Shown: positions 1 through 9,264, counted from the stretch's first letter. The stretch is DNA of 64,000 nt from Salipaludibacillus sp. LMS25 (GCF_024362805.1 NZ_CP093299.1:3814001-3878000); one strand, 5' to 3'. A program made the numbers and translations. The notes: generated from the letters alone by a model not told the origin.

Positions 1-759
1 ATGCGAGGAATGGCTTTAATGGGAGACGCTATTTCACACGCTGTTCTTCCCGGTGTAGTTCTCGCATATATGCTCGGCATTAATTTTTTCATTGGTGCTG
101 TCATTGCGGGGGTTTTAACGGCTCTCGCTATCGGTTTTATTTCACAAAATAGTCGAATTAAAGAGGACTCTGCTATCGGCATTATGTTTACAGCTATGTT
201 TGCTATTGGTGTTATTATGATTAGTTCGCTTAAGGGCTCTGAAGTAGATCTTCAACATATTTTATTTGGTAACGTATTAGCCGTTTCTCGTACAAATCTT
301 TATTTTACATTAGGTATAGGCATTTTTGTCATTATGGCCGTTTTAATATTTTACAGACCTCTTTTGCTCAGTACGTTCGATGAAACAATGGCGAAGGCTT
401 CAGGACTTCCTGTAAAGTGGATACATTATTTACTTATGCTTTTGTTGTCATTTGTAACAGTGGCATCGTTACAAACAGTGGGGATAATTCTAGTTGTCGC
501 TATGTTAATTACACCAGGAGCCACTGCCTACTTGTTAACAGAACGATTTTCTATCATGTTGATCTTAGCAGCACTAATTGGTGTCATTTCTGGGATAGTA
601 GGTTTGTACTTATCTGTTATTTACAATGTCTCATCCGGAGGATCAATTGTTGTGACAGCCTCAGGTATCTTTGCGGCAGCCTTTCTATTCTCCCCGAAAC
701 AAGGTCTTGTGTTTAAGCTTTTACGTAAACCTAAAAAAGAAGAGCAGCGAGCGGCATAA
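1..759 (+). CDS. Metal (Mn/Zn) ABC transporter permease, 5' end cut by window
   Basis: Membrane permease of the ABC-3 family (ZnuB/MntB/MntC type), which forms the channel for Mn2+ or Zn2+ import. The visible 252 residues begin with the conserved stretch around 'GMALMGDAISHAVLPG' that follows the first helix in this family, so the N-terminus lies outside the window and the ATG at base 1 is probably internal. At least six hydrophobic segments follow, with the family region around 'VGIILVVAMLITPGATAYLL' near residues 160-180. The C-terminus is basic and charged. A strong terminator follows, so this is the last gene of its operon. Substrate (Mn versus Zn) cannot be decided here; the separate znu operon at 5.1 kb makes Mn the likelier guess. 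Confidence 0.85.
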   Translation: MRGMALMGDAISHAVLPGVVLAYMLGINFFIGAVIAGVLTALAIGFISQNSRIKEDSAIGIMFTAMFAIGVIMISSLKGSEVDLQHILFGNVLAVSRTNLYFTLGIGIFVIMAVLIFYRPLLLSTFDETMAKASGLPVKWIHYLLMLLLSFVTVASLQTVGIILVVAMLITPGATAYLLTERFSIMLILAALIGVISGIVGLYLSVIYNVSSGGSIVVTASGIFAAAFLFSPKQGLVFKLLRKPKKEEQRAA

Positions 760-787
760 CGTGACGACAGGTTATGTCAATACAGCG

Positions 788-823
788 AAAAGCTAGGAGA
801 TCTCCTAGCTTTTATTGCTTTTT
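788..823 (+). terminator. Rho-independent terminator after the metal permease
   Basis: A perfect palindrome (AAAAGCTAGGAG / CTCCTAGCTTTT) is followed by a T-rich tail. It lies 28 bases past the permease stop. Confidence 0.85.
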
Positions 824-1032
824 AAGGCTAAATCACCATAGAAAAATGACTTATTTAAAGTGGGGTAATGAAATACTAAAATGAGACGGTTATTAATTGT
901 TGGGCATGAGTTCCACCCTATATTGGCCCCATGCCCTTTAGCTTTGTCAGGAAAGTGGGCAACCTTAAGTGAAAGCTACTAGTGTATATATTGTTTAAAA
1001 ATGTAAATGGAAAGGAGGACTTATACACGAAT

Positions 1033-1111
1033 TGCCCCTAAAGGTCCCATAAGTTAAACGAACAATCAGTGGGGATGAAGGAAAACTCCCACTGATTGAA
1101 GCTTAGCTTTA
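1033..1111 (+). repeat. Intergenic repeat family A, 3' part
   Basis: Matches the 3' half of the full copies at 40418-40576 and 49134-49290 and ends in the same TTAGCTTTA. It contains the shared hairpin AATCAGTGGG / CCCACTGATT. The 5' hairpin module is absent. The rest of the 760-1143 gap holds only the terminator and unassigned AT-rich sequence. Confidence 0.8.
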
Positions 1112-1143
1112 TCGAAGGTAAGGAGATTTTCACTCGCCCCCAC

Positions 1144-3246
1144 CTAGTCGTCTTCAAAAAACATGGCGGCTTTTTCATAAAAGAGTCGCTGACTTTGAAT
1201 AATAGGCTCGTTTTCATGACGTGTTACATAGTGATAAGTACCATCAGCATGTTGTAAACGTGCTTTCACATTATCTTTTAAGGCAAGTGTTAAGACATTT
1301 TTTATTCGATCTTTTATATTTTTAGAATAAACAGGAAATAGAATCTCGATTCGTTTATCCATATTTCGAGTCATCCAATCTGCTGAGGATAAGAAAAGAG
1401 CCTCTTCACCATTATGGTGGAAGTAAAAGATCCGGCTATGTTCAAGGAATCGGTCAATAATACTTCGAACAGTGATAGTTTCACTCACATTTGGAATGCC
1501 TGGTTTTAGGCAGCAAATGCCTCTAACAATTAGGTCGATCTTTACACCTGCTCGACTTGCCTCGTATAATTTAACTATTATCGGCTTATCTGTGAGAGAG
1601 TTCATCTTAGCGATAATTCGACCGTTACCATACTGTGAATGGAAAGTCATTTCTTGTTCAATTAACATTAGGAACTTTTCTCGCATGTCTACCGGAGAAA
1701 TGACAATATCATGCCACTTCGGCCTAAGCGTATAGCCGCTAAGGTGGTTGAAAAAATTTGTTGCATCTTCTCCAATACTTGGTCTGGACGTCAATATGCC
1801 CATATCGGTGTATAACTTTGCTGTGCTGTCATTATAATTACCAGTCCCGAGGTGAACGAATCGTTGAATGGAATCATTATTATTCCGAATAATCAAGGTG
1901 ATTTTACTGTGAGTTTTAAGTCCGGTAATACCATAAATAACATGGACTCCCGACTTTTCTAGACGCTTGGCCCATTGAATATTTTTTTCCTCATCAAACC
2001 TTGCCTTAAGTTCTACAAGAACAGTTACTTGCTTACCAGCATCGGCTGCTTCAGTTAGAGCTTGAATGATAGGGGAATCTCCGCTTACTCTGTAAAGCGT
2101 TTGTTTAATCGCAAGCACATTAGGGTCTTTAGCAGCATGTGTGACCAAATCAACGATAGGCTGAAAGGATTCGTATGGATGATGGAGTAAGATGTCTTGT
2201 TCAAGTATGGCTTGAAAAAGGTCGTCCTTATTCCACAAATCAGCTGCCGGTTGTGGGATAAATGCCTCATTTGTTAGATGTTCCCATTCAGTTGCCATCT
2301 CTTCATAAAAACTTGTGAAAAACGAGAAATCAAGAGGACCCTCTATGCTGTAAACATCATCTTCACTCAGTTCTAAAACACTCATTAAAAAAGATAAAAG
2401 ATTTTCATCCATCTGGTTTGCCTGTATTTCTAAGCGGACAGCTGCACCCCATTTTCTTTTTTTAAGTTCCTTTTCAATTGCACTCAACAAATCTCGAGCG
2501 CCCTCTTCATGAATCGTTAAATCTGCATTGCGGGTAATTCTAAAAGGAGAGACGGCAATGACAGAATAACCTTGAAACAACTCATGTATAAAATGACTAA
2601 TGACCTCTTCGAGAAAAATAAAAGATGGATAATGGCTATCTGTAGGTAATGTAATCGTACGCTTCAACACTGATGGGACTTGAACGATAGCAAGCTTATG
2701 TTGTTGGTTATTGTCTCTTTCGCTCCCTAGCATAATAGCTAAGTTTAAACTTTTATTTAGCAACATGGGAAAGGGGCGATAAGCATCGATGGCCATGGGT
2801 GTTAAAACAGGTAAAATATAGTTGCGAAAATGCTGTGCTAGCATCTCTAGTTGTGTATCGTTCAAATCGGACATTGTAAGAAATTGTATGCCCTCTTCCT
2901 TTAATAGGGGCTGGAGTATATCGGTATATAAATAGTATTGCTTCTTGACAAGGTCGTGACTTTTTTCTGCTATTTTATTTAATTGCTGCTTTGGAGTTAA
3001 CCCCGCTTTATTTTCTGGTTTGTTAAAACCTGCTTTCATTTGATCCTTTAAACCTGCTACACGGACCATAAAAAATTCATCGAGATTAGAACTGAAAATG
3101 GCCATAAACTTTAGTCGTTCTAATAATGGATTATTCTCATCCAGTGCTTCTTGCAGCACCCGCTCGTTAAAACTGAGCCAACTTAACTCCCGATTGTTGT
3201 AAAATGAAGGGTCATCTAATGACACCGACTTTATCAGTTTAGTCAT
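1144..3246 (-). CDS. ppk: Polyphosphate kinase (PPK1)
   Basis: Transfers the terminal phosphate of ATP reversibly to polyphosphate. About 700 residues, normal for PPK1. The N-terminal domain carries the family stretch 'NRELSWLSFNERVLQEA'. The C-terminal phospholipase-D-like domains contain the phosphohistidine motif 'THSKIT' near residue 445, 'HLGTGNYND' just after it, and a second His motif 'FYFHHNGEE' near 610. The ATG at 3246 is chosen over an in-frame one 42 bases upstream because GGAGG sits 9 bases before it. It lies 81 bases downstream of ppx on the same strand, so the two form a polyphosphate synthesis/degradation operon. Confidence 0.96.
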   Translation of the reverse strand: MTKLIKSVSLDDPSFYNNRELSWLSFNERVLQEALDENNPLLERLKFMAIFSSNLDEFFMVRVAGLKDQMKAGFNKPENKAGLTPKQQLNKIAEKSHDLVKKQYYLYTDILQPLLKEEGIQFLTMSDLNDTQLEMLAQHFRNYILPVLTPMAIDAYRPFPMLLNKSLNLAIMLGSERDNNQQHKLAIVQVPSVLKRTITLPTDSHYPSFIFLEEVISHFIHELFQGYSVIAVSPFRITRNADLTIHEEGARDLLSAIEKELKKRKWGAAVRLEIQANQMDENLLSFLMSVLELSEDDVYSIEGPLDFSFFTSFYEEMATEWEHLTNEAFIPQPAADLWNKDDLFQAILEQDILLHHPYESFQPIVDLVTHAAKDPNVLAIKQTLYRVSGDSPIIQALTEAADAGKQVTVLVELKARFDEEKNIQWAKRLEKSGVHVIYGITGLKTHSKITLIIRNNNDSIQRFVHLGTGNYNDSTAKLYTDMGILTSRPSIGEDATNFFNHLSGYTLRPKWHDIVISPVDMREKFLMLIEQEMTFHSQYGNGRIIAKMNSLTDKPIIVKLYEASRAGVKIDLIVRGICCLKPGIPNVSETITVRSIIDRFLEHSRIFYFHHNGEEALFLSSADWMTRNMDKRIEILFPVYSKNIKDRIKNVLTLALKDNVKARLQHADGTYHYVTRHENEPIIQSQRLFYEKAAMFFEDD

Positions 3247-3327
3247 AACTCTCAACCTCCGAGCTTGATGTCGTAACCTAGCCGTCAAACTGGATTATAT
3301 GTTCTTAGAGGATAGCAGACATGCTAC

Positions 3328-4863
3328 TTATTTGTTTGGAATAAATTGCACTGATATCGTTCTTTTTAAGCCTCTTTCTAAATGCTTTTTATATTTGCTG
3401 GCGTGAAACTCTTCAAAATAGGGATCACCATCGTAATATACTGAAAGGTTTAGTTTTGTGTCTGTAGAAGAGTCAATTTGAATTCTTTTTACAACATCAC
3501 GTTTAGAAATGTTTAAGCCATAGCAAAGTTTTAGAAGAGCCCCCATTAGTTCGTATTTTTTTAGCTCTTCTTTTGTCACCCAATGTCTGAAAGGTCTTGC
3601 ATAAAGTTTTAGTTGTGAACGAGATCTAAACGAAGCGATAAATGCTATTGCCAGTCGCTCCATGTGAGTTAGTCCATTAATCGACTGATTCGTTAATAAA
3701 TAAAAAGTATGCTGACTTTTAGATTCTGGATGAATCGTACTGCCGATGTAAAACACATGGGAAGCCCAGTGAAGATGTGTTAAATCAGTATCTGACAGGG
3801 TTATTATGTTCTTATTTATTAATTCTGTGGCAAGATAGGAGGCTAAAACAGACAACCTTTTTTGGTGAGTGCTATCCAATTGATACGCTATAGCCAGCTG
3901 GTAAAAGCTTTCATGCGTCACATTTGGAAAGTGACTAATGTCTATTGTTTCCAATAATTTTTCGTAAAAAAGGCCATCTCGTAATCCTTTATTACTGACA
4001 ATAAAACGACTACTTCCAGTATAAGTGATTAATTCTTCGATCGCAGCTATAGCAGGCAAAATAATATCAGCTCTATCTTTTGATAAGCCATCCACCTTTT
4101 CTCGGCCCTTTAATGATAAAGACGAGAGCTTACCTTGAATAGAGAAAACATCTTCAGCTGTCATTTCATAGTGATGAAGACCTGATAAAGGGTAATCCAC
4201 AATATTTTGATGGATGAGCCCGAGGTTTCTAGCAGAGCCACCTATTCCAACAATAGGAACATTTTTACCTTTTAACCATGGGAGCGTTGAAAATTGCTTC
4301 TGAAGATAAGACCTTAATGCTATCCATTCTGTTTCTGAAGGGCTGTCATTTTCTATAAATTGTTTCTTTAAAGTGATAGCTCCAAATGGGAAACTGTGTA
4401 AATGAATGGCTTTCCGGTCTTCAAAATAAGTGATCTCGGTACTACCGCCTCCAATATCAATTGTGATTCCTTTAGGTAAGTTGGTTGAGTTTGTCACAGC
4501 TAAAAACCCATAGTAAGCTTCTTCTTTTTCAGAAAGAATTTTTACAGAAAAGCTGCTGTGCTTATGGATCGCTGCTATAATGTCTTTACTATTAATGGCA
4601 TTTCGAATGGCCGCAGTAGCTACCCCGCGTATAACGGTGATATTATATTTTTTTGCAACAACTGCAAACTTATTTAATGTATTTAGTACCACCTGTATAC
4701 CTTCATCTGTCATAGCCCCATGTTCATTAATATGTGAGCTTAATCTGGCTACAACTTTTAAATTTAATATTTCTTCATAGCATGCATGGTTGTTTATATC
4801 ATAAATGACAAATCGTACGGAGTTAGATCCTATATCAATGATTCCAACTGTTTGTGCTTTCAT
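3328..4863 (-). CDS. ppx: Exopolyphosphatase, Ppx/GppA family
   Basis: Removes terminal phosphates from polyphosphate, and may also act on pppGpp as relatives do. The actin-like ATPase fold is shown by the phosphate-1 motif 'GIIDIGSNSVRFVIYDI' at residues 7-23 and the phosphate-2 motif 'TIDIGGGSTEI' near 138. The C-terminal half resembles the HD-type accessory region of long Ppx proteins, consistent with the 511-residue length. AGGAGG lies 7 bases before the ATG. First gene of ppx-ppk, divergent from znuC with about 245 bases between them. Confidence 0.94.
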   Translation of the reverse strand: MKAQTVGIIDIGSNSVRFVIYDINNHACYEEILNLKVVARLSSHINEHGAMTDEGIQVVLNTLNKFAVVAKKYNITVIRGVATAAIRNAINSKDIIAAIHKHSSFSVKILSEKEEAYYGFLAVTNSTNLPKGITIDIGGGSTEITYFEDRKAIHLHSFPFGAITLKKQFIENDSPSETEWIALRSYLQKQFSTLPWLKGKNVPIVGIGGSARNLGLIHQNIVDYPLSGLHHYEMTAEDVFSIQGKLSSLSLKGREKVDGLSKDRADIILPAIAAIEELITYTGSSRFIVSNKGLRDGLFYEKLLETIDISHFPNVTHESFYQLAIAYQLDSTHQKRLSVLASYLATELINKNIITLSDTDLTHLHWASHVFYIGSTIHPESKSQHTFYLLTNQSINGLTHMERLAIAFIASFRSRSQLKLYARPFRHWVTKEELKKYELMGALLKLCYGLNISKRDVVKRIQIDSSTDTKLNLSVYYDGDPYFEEFHASKYKKHLERGLKRTISVQFIPNK

Positions 4864-5051
4864 TATTTCACCTCCTGAAAGAGTTAGTATTTATTATATC
4901 GACCTTTCTATTCTTATGCGAGTATTGGAGAATATAGGGTGTAAATGCAGATGAAAATAGGAGGGAATAAAGGGAGAACTTTGTTGTCTATTTCTAAAAG
5001 GTTGGTTAGTTTACAAAGGGGCGCAGGTCATGTATACTACGATGAGAAAAT

Positions 5052-5070
5052 AAATCGTAATCATTCTGAA
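5052..5070 (+). promoter_or_regulatory. Zur/Fur-type operator upstream of znuC
   Basis: AAATCGTAATCATTCTGAA closely matches the Bacillus Zur consensus TCGTAATNATTACGA; the left arm is perfect and the right arm has two or three differences. It lies about 40 bases before the znuC start in an operon that also encodes the Fur-family regulator itself. Zinc repression is inferred. Confidence 0.72.
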
Positions 5071-5109
5071 AAGCTTAAATGAAATGACTTTTATTGAAGA
5101 GGGAGTTAA

Positions 5110-5925
5110 ATGGAAAATACGTTTGCAGTTGAAATAAATAATGTGTCATTTGCTTATCGGCATCAAAACGTTTTAGAAGGGATTAACTTAAGTATACCCC
5201 AAGGTTCCTTTTTAGGTGTAGTGGGACCGAACGGATCCGGTAAATCAACCTTAATTAAATGTCTATTAGGGCTTTTAACACCTGAAGAAGGCAGCATTCA
5301 TATATATGGGCAGCCAGTGAAAAAATTTAATCGGTGGAGCGATGTTGGATTTGTGTCTCAAAAAGCGAATAGCTTTAATAGCGGCTTTCCGGCAACTGTG
5401 TTTGAGGTGGTTTCTATGGGTCTATTTGGTAAAATTGGCTTATTCCGCTTTTTGACGAAAAAACATAAAGAAAAAGTGCGTGAAGCCATTGGACAAGTAG
5501 GGATGGAAGCATTTATGTATGAAAACATCGGTCAGCTATCTGGTGGACAGCAACAAAGAGTTTTTATTGCTAGAGCATTAGTGAGTGATCCATCTTTACT
5601 TATTTTAGATGAACCGACCGTAGGAGTTGATGCTAACTCAGTGGCGAACTTTTATACGATGCTGAAAGAATTGAATGAAAAACGTCATATGACTCTCATT
5701 CTTGTTACTCATGATATTGGGGCTATGTCTGAGTATGTAACAGATGTGGCATGTTTAAATAAATGTCTTCATTTTCATGGGAATAAGAAGGTGTTTGAAG
5801 AAAATAAAGAAGCGATGATAACAGCAATGTACGGTCATGAAGTGAACTTATTAGAACATAATCATGACCATACTCATCATGACCATGACCATGATCATGA
5901 TGATGTGAGGAGTCAAGGGCTATGA
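5110..5925 (+). CDS. znuC: Zinc ABC transporter ATP-binding protein
   Basis: ATPase that powers zinc import. Walker A 'GPNGSGKST' at residues 39-47, signature 'LSGGQQQR' near 143, Walker B 'LLILDEPTVGVD' near 165, and switch His in 'VTHD'. The C-terminus ends in a run of His/Asp with about a dozen histidines in the last 25 residues, typical of metal sensing or storage tails in zinc proteins. Its stop overlaps the next start in ATGA, so it is translationally coupled to the first permease. No substrate-binding protein gene (znuA) is present in this operon, so the receptor must be encoded elsewhere. Confidence 0.93.
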   Translation: MENTFAVEINNVSFAYRHQNVLEGINLSIPQGSFLGVVGPNGSGKSTLIKCLLGLLTPEEGSIHIYGQPVKKFNRWSDVGFVSQKANSFNSGFPATVFEVVSMGLFGKIGLFRFLTKKHKEKVREAIGQVGMEAFMYENIGQLSGGQQQRVFIARALVSDPSLLILDEPTVGVDANSVANFYTMLKELNEKRHMTLILVTHDIGAMSEYVTDVACLNKCLHFHGNKKVFEENKEAMITAMYGHEVNLLEHNHDHTHHDHDHDHDDVRSQGL

Positions 5926-6755
5926 TCAGCGTATTCTTTCAGTTTGATTTTTTAAGATACGCATTATTTACAGGCATTATTATTGGATTTCTAGTGCCAT
6001 TTATTGGGGTTTTTTTGGTAGTTCGTCGATTATCACTCATGGCAGATGCGTTATCTCATATTACGCTTACAGGTATTGCTTTTAGCCTATTATTAAGTAA
6101 GCATACCCCCTTGTTTGCTGGAGTCAATCCTGTTTATATGGGGATGGCTTTTTCAATTACTGGTTCCCTATTAATAGAACGTTTGAGAGTTGCTTACGGC
6201 TATTACAAAGAATTAGCTATTCCCATTATTCTCTCAGCAGGAATTGGCATAGGTGTTGTCTTTATTTCTCTAGCAGATGGCTTCAACAATGACCTTTTCA
6301 ATTATTTGTTCGGCAGTGTCGTTACGTTAACTAAACAAGATTTTCATATTGTACTCCTACTCACTTTTAGTGTAATGTTATGTCTTATCTTATTTTATAA
6401 AGAATTCTTTTTTTTGAGTTTTGATGAAGAACAAGCAACGATCTCTGGGTTGCCAAAGCGAATGTTACATATTTTGTTTATGGTAATGGTTGCGGTTGTT
6501 ATTGGAGTATCCATGCAAATAGTTGGTATTTTACTCGTTTCAGCTCTTATGACTTTACCTGTAGCAGCTGCTATGAGGTGTGCCAAAGGCTTTAAACAGA
6601 TGTTTTTTTATGCTGTGATATTTGGAGAGTTATCTGTTATCACTGGCTTATTCACTGCTTTCCATTTTGATTTGGCACCTGGAGGTACAATTGTTATGAT
6701 AAATGTTCTTATTTTAATCAGTGTTATTGTTTTAACGCGCAAACACATAAATTAA
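5922..6755 (+). CDS. znuB: Zinc ABC transporter permease, first copy
   Basis: ABC-3 family membrane permease of 277 residues with about eight hydrophobic segments. The family signature region 'RRLSLMADALSHITLTGIA' lies near residues 32-50, and 'MQIVGILLVSALMTLPVAAAM' near 200. It overlaps znuC by four bases and is followed 19 bases later by a second, clearly paralogous permease. The two could form a heterodimeric channel, as in systems with two distinct permeases, or one may be a spare copy; the sequence does not decide. Confidence 0.92.
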   Translation: MISVFFQFDFLRYALFTGIIIGFLVPFIGVFLVVRRLSLMADALSHITLTGIAFSLLLSKHTPLFAGVNPVYMGMAFSITGSLLIERLRVAYGYYKELAIPIILSAGIGIGVVFISLADGFNNDLFNYLFGSVVTLTKQDFHIVLLLTFSVMLCLILFYKEFFFLSFDEEQATISGLPKRMLHILFMVMVAVVIGVSMQIVGILLVSALMTLPVAAAMRCAKGFKQMFFYAVIFGELSVITGLFTAFHFDLAPGGTIVMINVLILISVIVLTRKHIN

Positions 6756-6774
6756 TGAAATCAGGTGACCGTTT

Positions 6775-7626
6775 ATGTTAGATTTCCTCCATCAATTAAC
6801 GTTTTTAGAGAGAGGCATTATTGCTGGTCTAACCGTTGGCTTTATTTGTCCAATTATTGGTGCTTTTCTTCTGGTGAGGCGCATGACGATTATTTCAGAA
6901 GGTCTCTCTCATATTACGTTAACAGGAATTGCAGTAGGCATAGTGATGAGCCAGAGCCCTGTCATGCACTTTATTAACCCTCTTTATACAGGGTTATTTT
7001 TCTCGCTAATTGGCTCCCTTCTTATAGAAAAGCTCAGGCAAATTTACCGACATTTTCAAGAGTTGGCTATCCCGATTATTCTTTCTGCTGGAATAGGATT
7101 GAGTGCGCTTCTTATAAGTATTTCACCTAGTAATAATACGGAATGGTTTAATTATTTATTCGGCAGTATCGTCACTGTAAGTTTAACTGATTTGCTATTT
7201 ATAGTTGTAACTGGTATTGCCATGATGATTATTGTTTTTATGTTTTACAAAGAATTATTATCTATCTCTTTTGATCAAGAGTTCGCAATCACCTCTGGTA
7301 TTTCAGTAAAAAAAATGAACTTTTTGTTTTCGGTCTTAATCGCGCTTGTCATTTCTATGTCAATGAAAGTCATTGGCATTCTGTTAGTTGGAGCTATGGT
7401 TACATTACCTGTTGCAGTTAGTATTCAATTTGCAAAAAGTTTTCGTCAAGTCGTGATTATTGGTATTATAGTAGGTGAGTTATCTGTCATGGGTGGTATT
7501 ATTATGTCGATTTATTTTAACATTGCTACCGGAGGAATGATTGTCGTCACAGGGGTTATGATTTTAATCATATCTGTTATTATTAAAAGAGGCACATTAT
7601 TTTTTATGGCTAAGTTGGCTAATTGA
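6775..7626 (+). CDS. Zinc ABC transporter permease, second copy
   Basis: Paralogue of the preceding gene (283 residues), sharing the same order of motifs: 'RRMTIISEGLSHITLTGIAVG' near residue 35, 'LAIPIILSAGIG' near 100, 'FNYLFGSIVTV' and 'KVIGILLVGAMVTLPVAVS' near 205. All transmembrane segments appear intact and there are no stops, so both copies are likely functional. An AGGTGA site precedes the ATG. Same operon as znuC and zur, hence probably zinc regulated. Confidence 0.9.
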   Translation: MLDFLHQLTFLERGIIAGLTVGFICPIIGAFLLVRRMTIISEGLSHITLTGIAVGIVMSQSPVMHFINPLYTGLFFSLIGSLLIEKLRQIYRHFQELAIPIILSAGIGLSALLISISPSNNTEWFNYLFGSIVTVSLTDLLFIVVTGIAMMIIVFMFYKELLSISFDQEFAITSGISVKKMNFLFSVLIALVISMSMKVIGILLVGAMVTLPVAVSIQFAKSFRQVVIIGIIVGELSVMGGIIMSIYFNIATGGMIVVTGVMILIISVIIKRGTLFFMAKLAN

Positions 7627-7665
7627 TGTGTCACATCATATGGCATTGCTCCAGGAGGTGTTTAC

Positions 7666-8088
7666 ATGAATGTGGAAAAAGCGATGGAAAAACTAAAAGA
7701 TGAAGGCTTTAAATATACAGATAAACGAATGGACATGTTACAGCTATTTTCTGATGAAAGCCGTTATTTAGCGGCTAAAGATGTTCTTGAAGCATTAAAA
7801 GACAAATATCACGGGTTAAGCTTTGATACTATTTATCGTAATTTATCGTTGTTTTCTGATTTAGGTATTTTGGAAACAACAGAACTGGCAGGCGAAAAGA
7901 AATTTCGTTTTTCTTGCTCCACTGATCATCACCACCACCACTTAATTTGTCTTGAATGTGGTAAAACGAAGCATATCCATCAATGCCCAATGGATAGCTC
8001 GTCTATGCCGACAGAAGGTTTTAAAGTAGTAGGGCACAAATTTGAAATATATGGTTATTGTGATGCGTGTGAAGCTCGGACCTTATAA
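7666..8088 (+). CDS. zur: Fur-family zinc uptake regulator
   Basis: 140-residue Fur-family repressor. The N-terminal winged helix includes 'LSFDTIYRNLSLFSDLGIL', the DNA-recognition region of the family. The dimerisation domain has the His-rich metal site 'DHHHHHLICLECGKT', and two CxxC motifs (CLEC and CDAC) form the structural zinc site. Being the last gene of the znu operon identifies it as Zur rather than Fur or PerR and implies autoregulation through the site at 5052-5070. AGGAGG precedes the ATG. Confidence 0.92.
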   Translation: MNVEKAMEKLKDEGFKYTDKRMDMLQLFSDESRYLAAKDVLEALKDKYHGLSFDTIYRNLSLFSDLGILETTELAGEKKFRFSCSTDHHHHHLICLECGKTKHIHQCPMDSSSMPTEGFKVVGHKFEIYGYCDACEARTL

Positions 8089-8105
8089 GGTTTGAGCTTC
8101 TTTTT
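8071..8105 (+). terminator. Terminator overlapping the end of zur
   Basis: GAAGCTC/GAGCTTC stem with an inner ACCTTATAAGGT palindrome, then TTTTTCTC. The stem begins inside the last codons of zur and includes its stop codon. Confidence 0.8.
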
Positions 8106-8184
8106 CTCGTGTGATGAGAATAATGATTGATAAGGGCTTCTGAGTGTGACAATATGTCGTCATATTACAGAAGGTTAAAGTACG

Positions 8185-8314
8185 TTTATTTCAGAATAAC
8201 CGTCCGAAAAAAACTCTGCCCTCAAAATAGAGAGGAGAGATAACTCTACTGATTCACTCAACTATTGATCGTGGGAGAAGAACGAAAACTCCCGCAGATT
8301 GAAGAGTCGTTTTA
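8185..8314 (+). repeat. Intergenic repeat family B, diverged copy
   Basis: Starts with a variant of TTTATCACAGATAACCGTCCG, has the AGAGAGGAGAGATAA middle, the GATTCACTCAACTA stretch and a terminal hairpin, and ends in GTCGTTTTAT. It is the most diverged of the long B copies. Confidence 0.75.
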
Positions 8315-8359
8315 TTATTAAAAAAATGGGCAACACTTATTATTAAAGGAGTCGGTCTT

Positions 8360-8458
8360 GTGGAGGAACAAAAGGTATTTATAGGTTTATGTTATGGTGT
8401 CTTATTTAGTATCCCCCTATGGGCAGTTATTATTTCTGTAATTTGCGTGATGATATGA
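8360..8458 (+). CDS. Small single-pass membrane protein (32 aa), unknown
   Basis: A GTG-started ORF of 32 residues with an excellent AAAGGAG site 8 bases upstream. After a short charged start (VEEQK) the rest is hydrophobic (VFIGLCYGVLFSIPLWAVII...), predicting one membrane span with the N-terminus exposed. I do not recognise a family. The strong ribosome site is the main support; no transcript evidence is available. Confidence 0.5.
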   Translation: MEEQKVFIGLCYGVLFSIPLWAVIISVICVMI

Positions 8459-8598
8459 CCCAAAGCCGTTTAAATTGACTAAGGGGGAAAGTTTCATTCC
8501 AAAAATATATTACATCGTATGTTTAATGTTTCCTCTCATGCTTTTAGCAATCGAAACCCATACTAGGTGTACAGCCTTGTATGAAGGAGGGGAATGTT

Positions 8599-8970
8599 AT
8601 GACGCAAAAATATAATCCAAATGAAACACCGTCATGTGAAGTGCCACCGCCAAATCAAAAAAATGAAAATTTTCGTGAAGAAACTGCAGCAGAGTATGCA
8701 GTAAACCCTGGTATGTATAGGGAGCCGGAAGATACAGTAGAAAATAATGAACAGGAAGAGGGTACTGGTGCAGGTAAAGGAATTGGTGCATTAGGTATCG
8801 CCCTTTCAATCGTGTCACTTTTTTTCCTACCATTACTTTTCTCAATAACAGGAATTATCTTAGGCGCTGTTGCGGTCAAAAGAGATCAAAAAGGAATAGG
8901 CTATACAGCAATTGTTATCGGGGCTTTTGCGTTAATAGTTAGTATGTTTTTTGCACCATTTGTGACGTGA
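8599..8970 (+). CDS. DUF4190 membrane protein
   Basis: 123 residues: a hydrophilic, Pro/Glu/Asn-rich N-terminal half of about 60 residues followed by two hydrophobic hairpin helices of the DUF4190 type ('GALGIALSIVSLFFLPLLFSI', 'GIILGAVAVKRDQKGIGYTA'). The ATG at 8599 is preferred to the one at 8581 because AAGGAGG lies 8 bases before it and includes the upstream candidate. Its place between zur and ispG resembles B. subtilis yqfX. Function unknown; an envelope or stress role is only a guess. Confidence 0.8.
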   Translation: MTQKYNPNETPSCEVPPPNQKNENFREETAAEYAVNPGMYREPEDTVENNEQEEGTGAGKGIGALGIALSIVSLFFLPLLFSITGIILGAVAVKRDQKGIGYTAIVIGAFALIVSMFFAPFVT

Positions 8971-9012
8971 TTTAGTGATGAGATATGAGGCTGGGGAATG
9001 ATAAAAAGAGGA

Positions 9013-9049
9013 GGGGCACAACAAGGTCATGTTTGTGGCCCCTTTTTTG
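9013..9049 (+). terminator. Terminator after the DUF4190 gene
   Basis: GGGGCACAA / TTGTGGCCCC stem with a one-base bulge, followed by TTTTTTG. Confidence 0.75.
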
Positions 9050-9054
9050 TACAT

Positions 9055-9078
9055 AAAAAACCTCTCAATGTGAAGAGG
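9055..9078 (-). terminator. Possible second minus-strand terminator
   Basis: Read on the minus strand, CCTCT / AGAGG forms a short stem followed by TTTTTTATG. It could back up the terminator at 9155-9193 for the ispG transcript. Confidence 0.5.
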
Positions 9079-9154
9079 TACGAAAGACTAATTTTTGATG
9101 TCGTAAAAAGCGTCTGACTAATACTTAGCCGTATAAAAAACACCGTAAACTCAT

Positions 9155-9193
9155 ACGAAAAAACGAGACGAGGATTCAACATCCAGTCTCGTT
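9155..9193 (-). terminator. Terminator for ispG transcript
   Basis: On the minus strand AACGAGAC / GTCTCGTT forms an 8-bp stem followed by TTTTCG. It lies beyond the B repeat that separates it from the ispG stop, so the repeat is transcribed with ispG. Confidence 0.75.
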
Positions 9194-9264
9194 AACAAAC
9201 CGACTTTAACGTTTACATTGTCTCATTATATAAGAATGAGCTTTAGTTTATCAATAGGTAAGGC

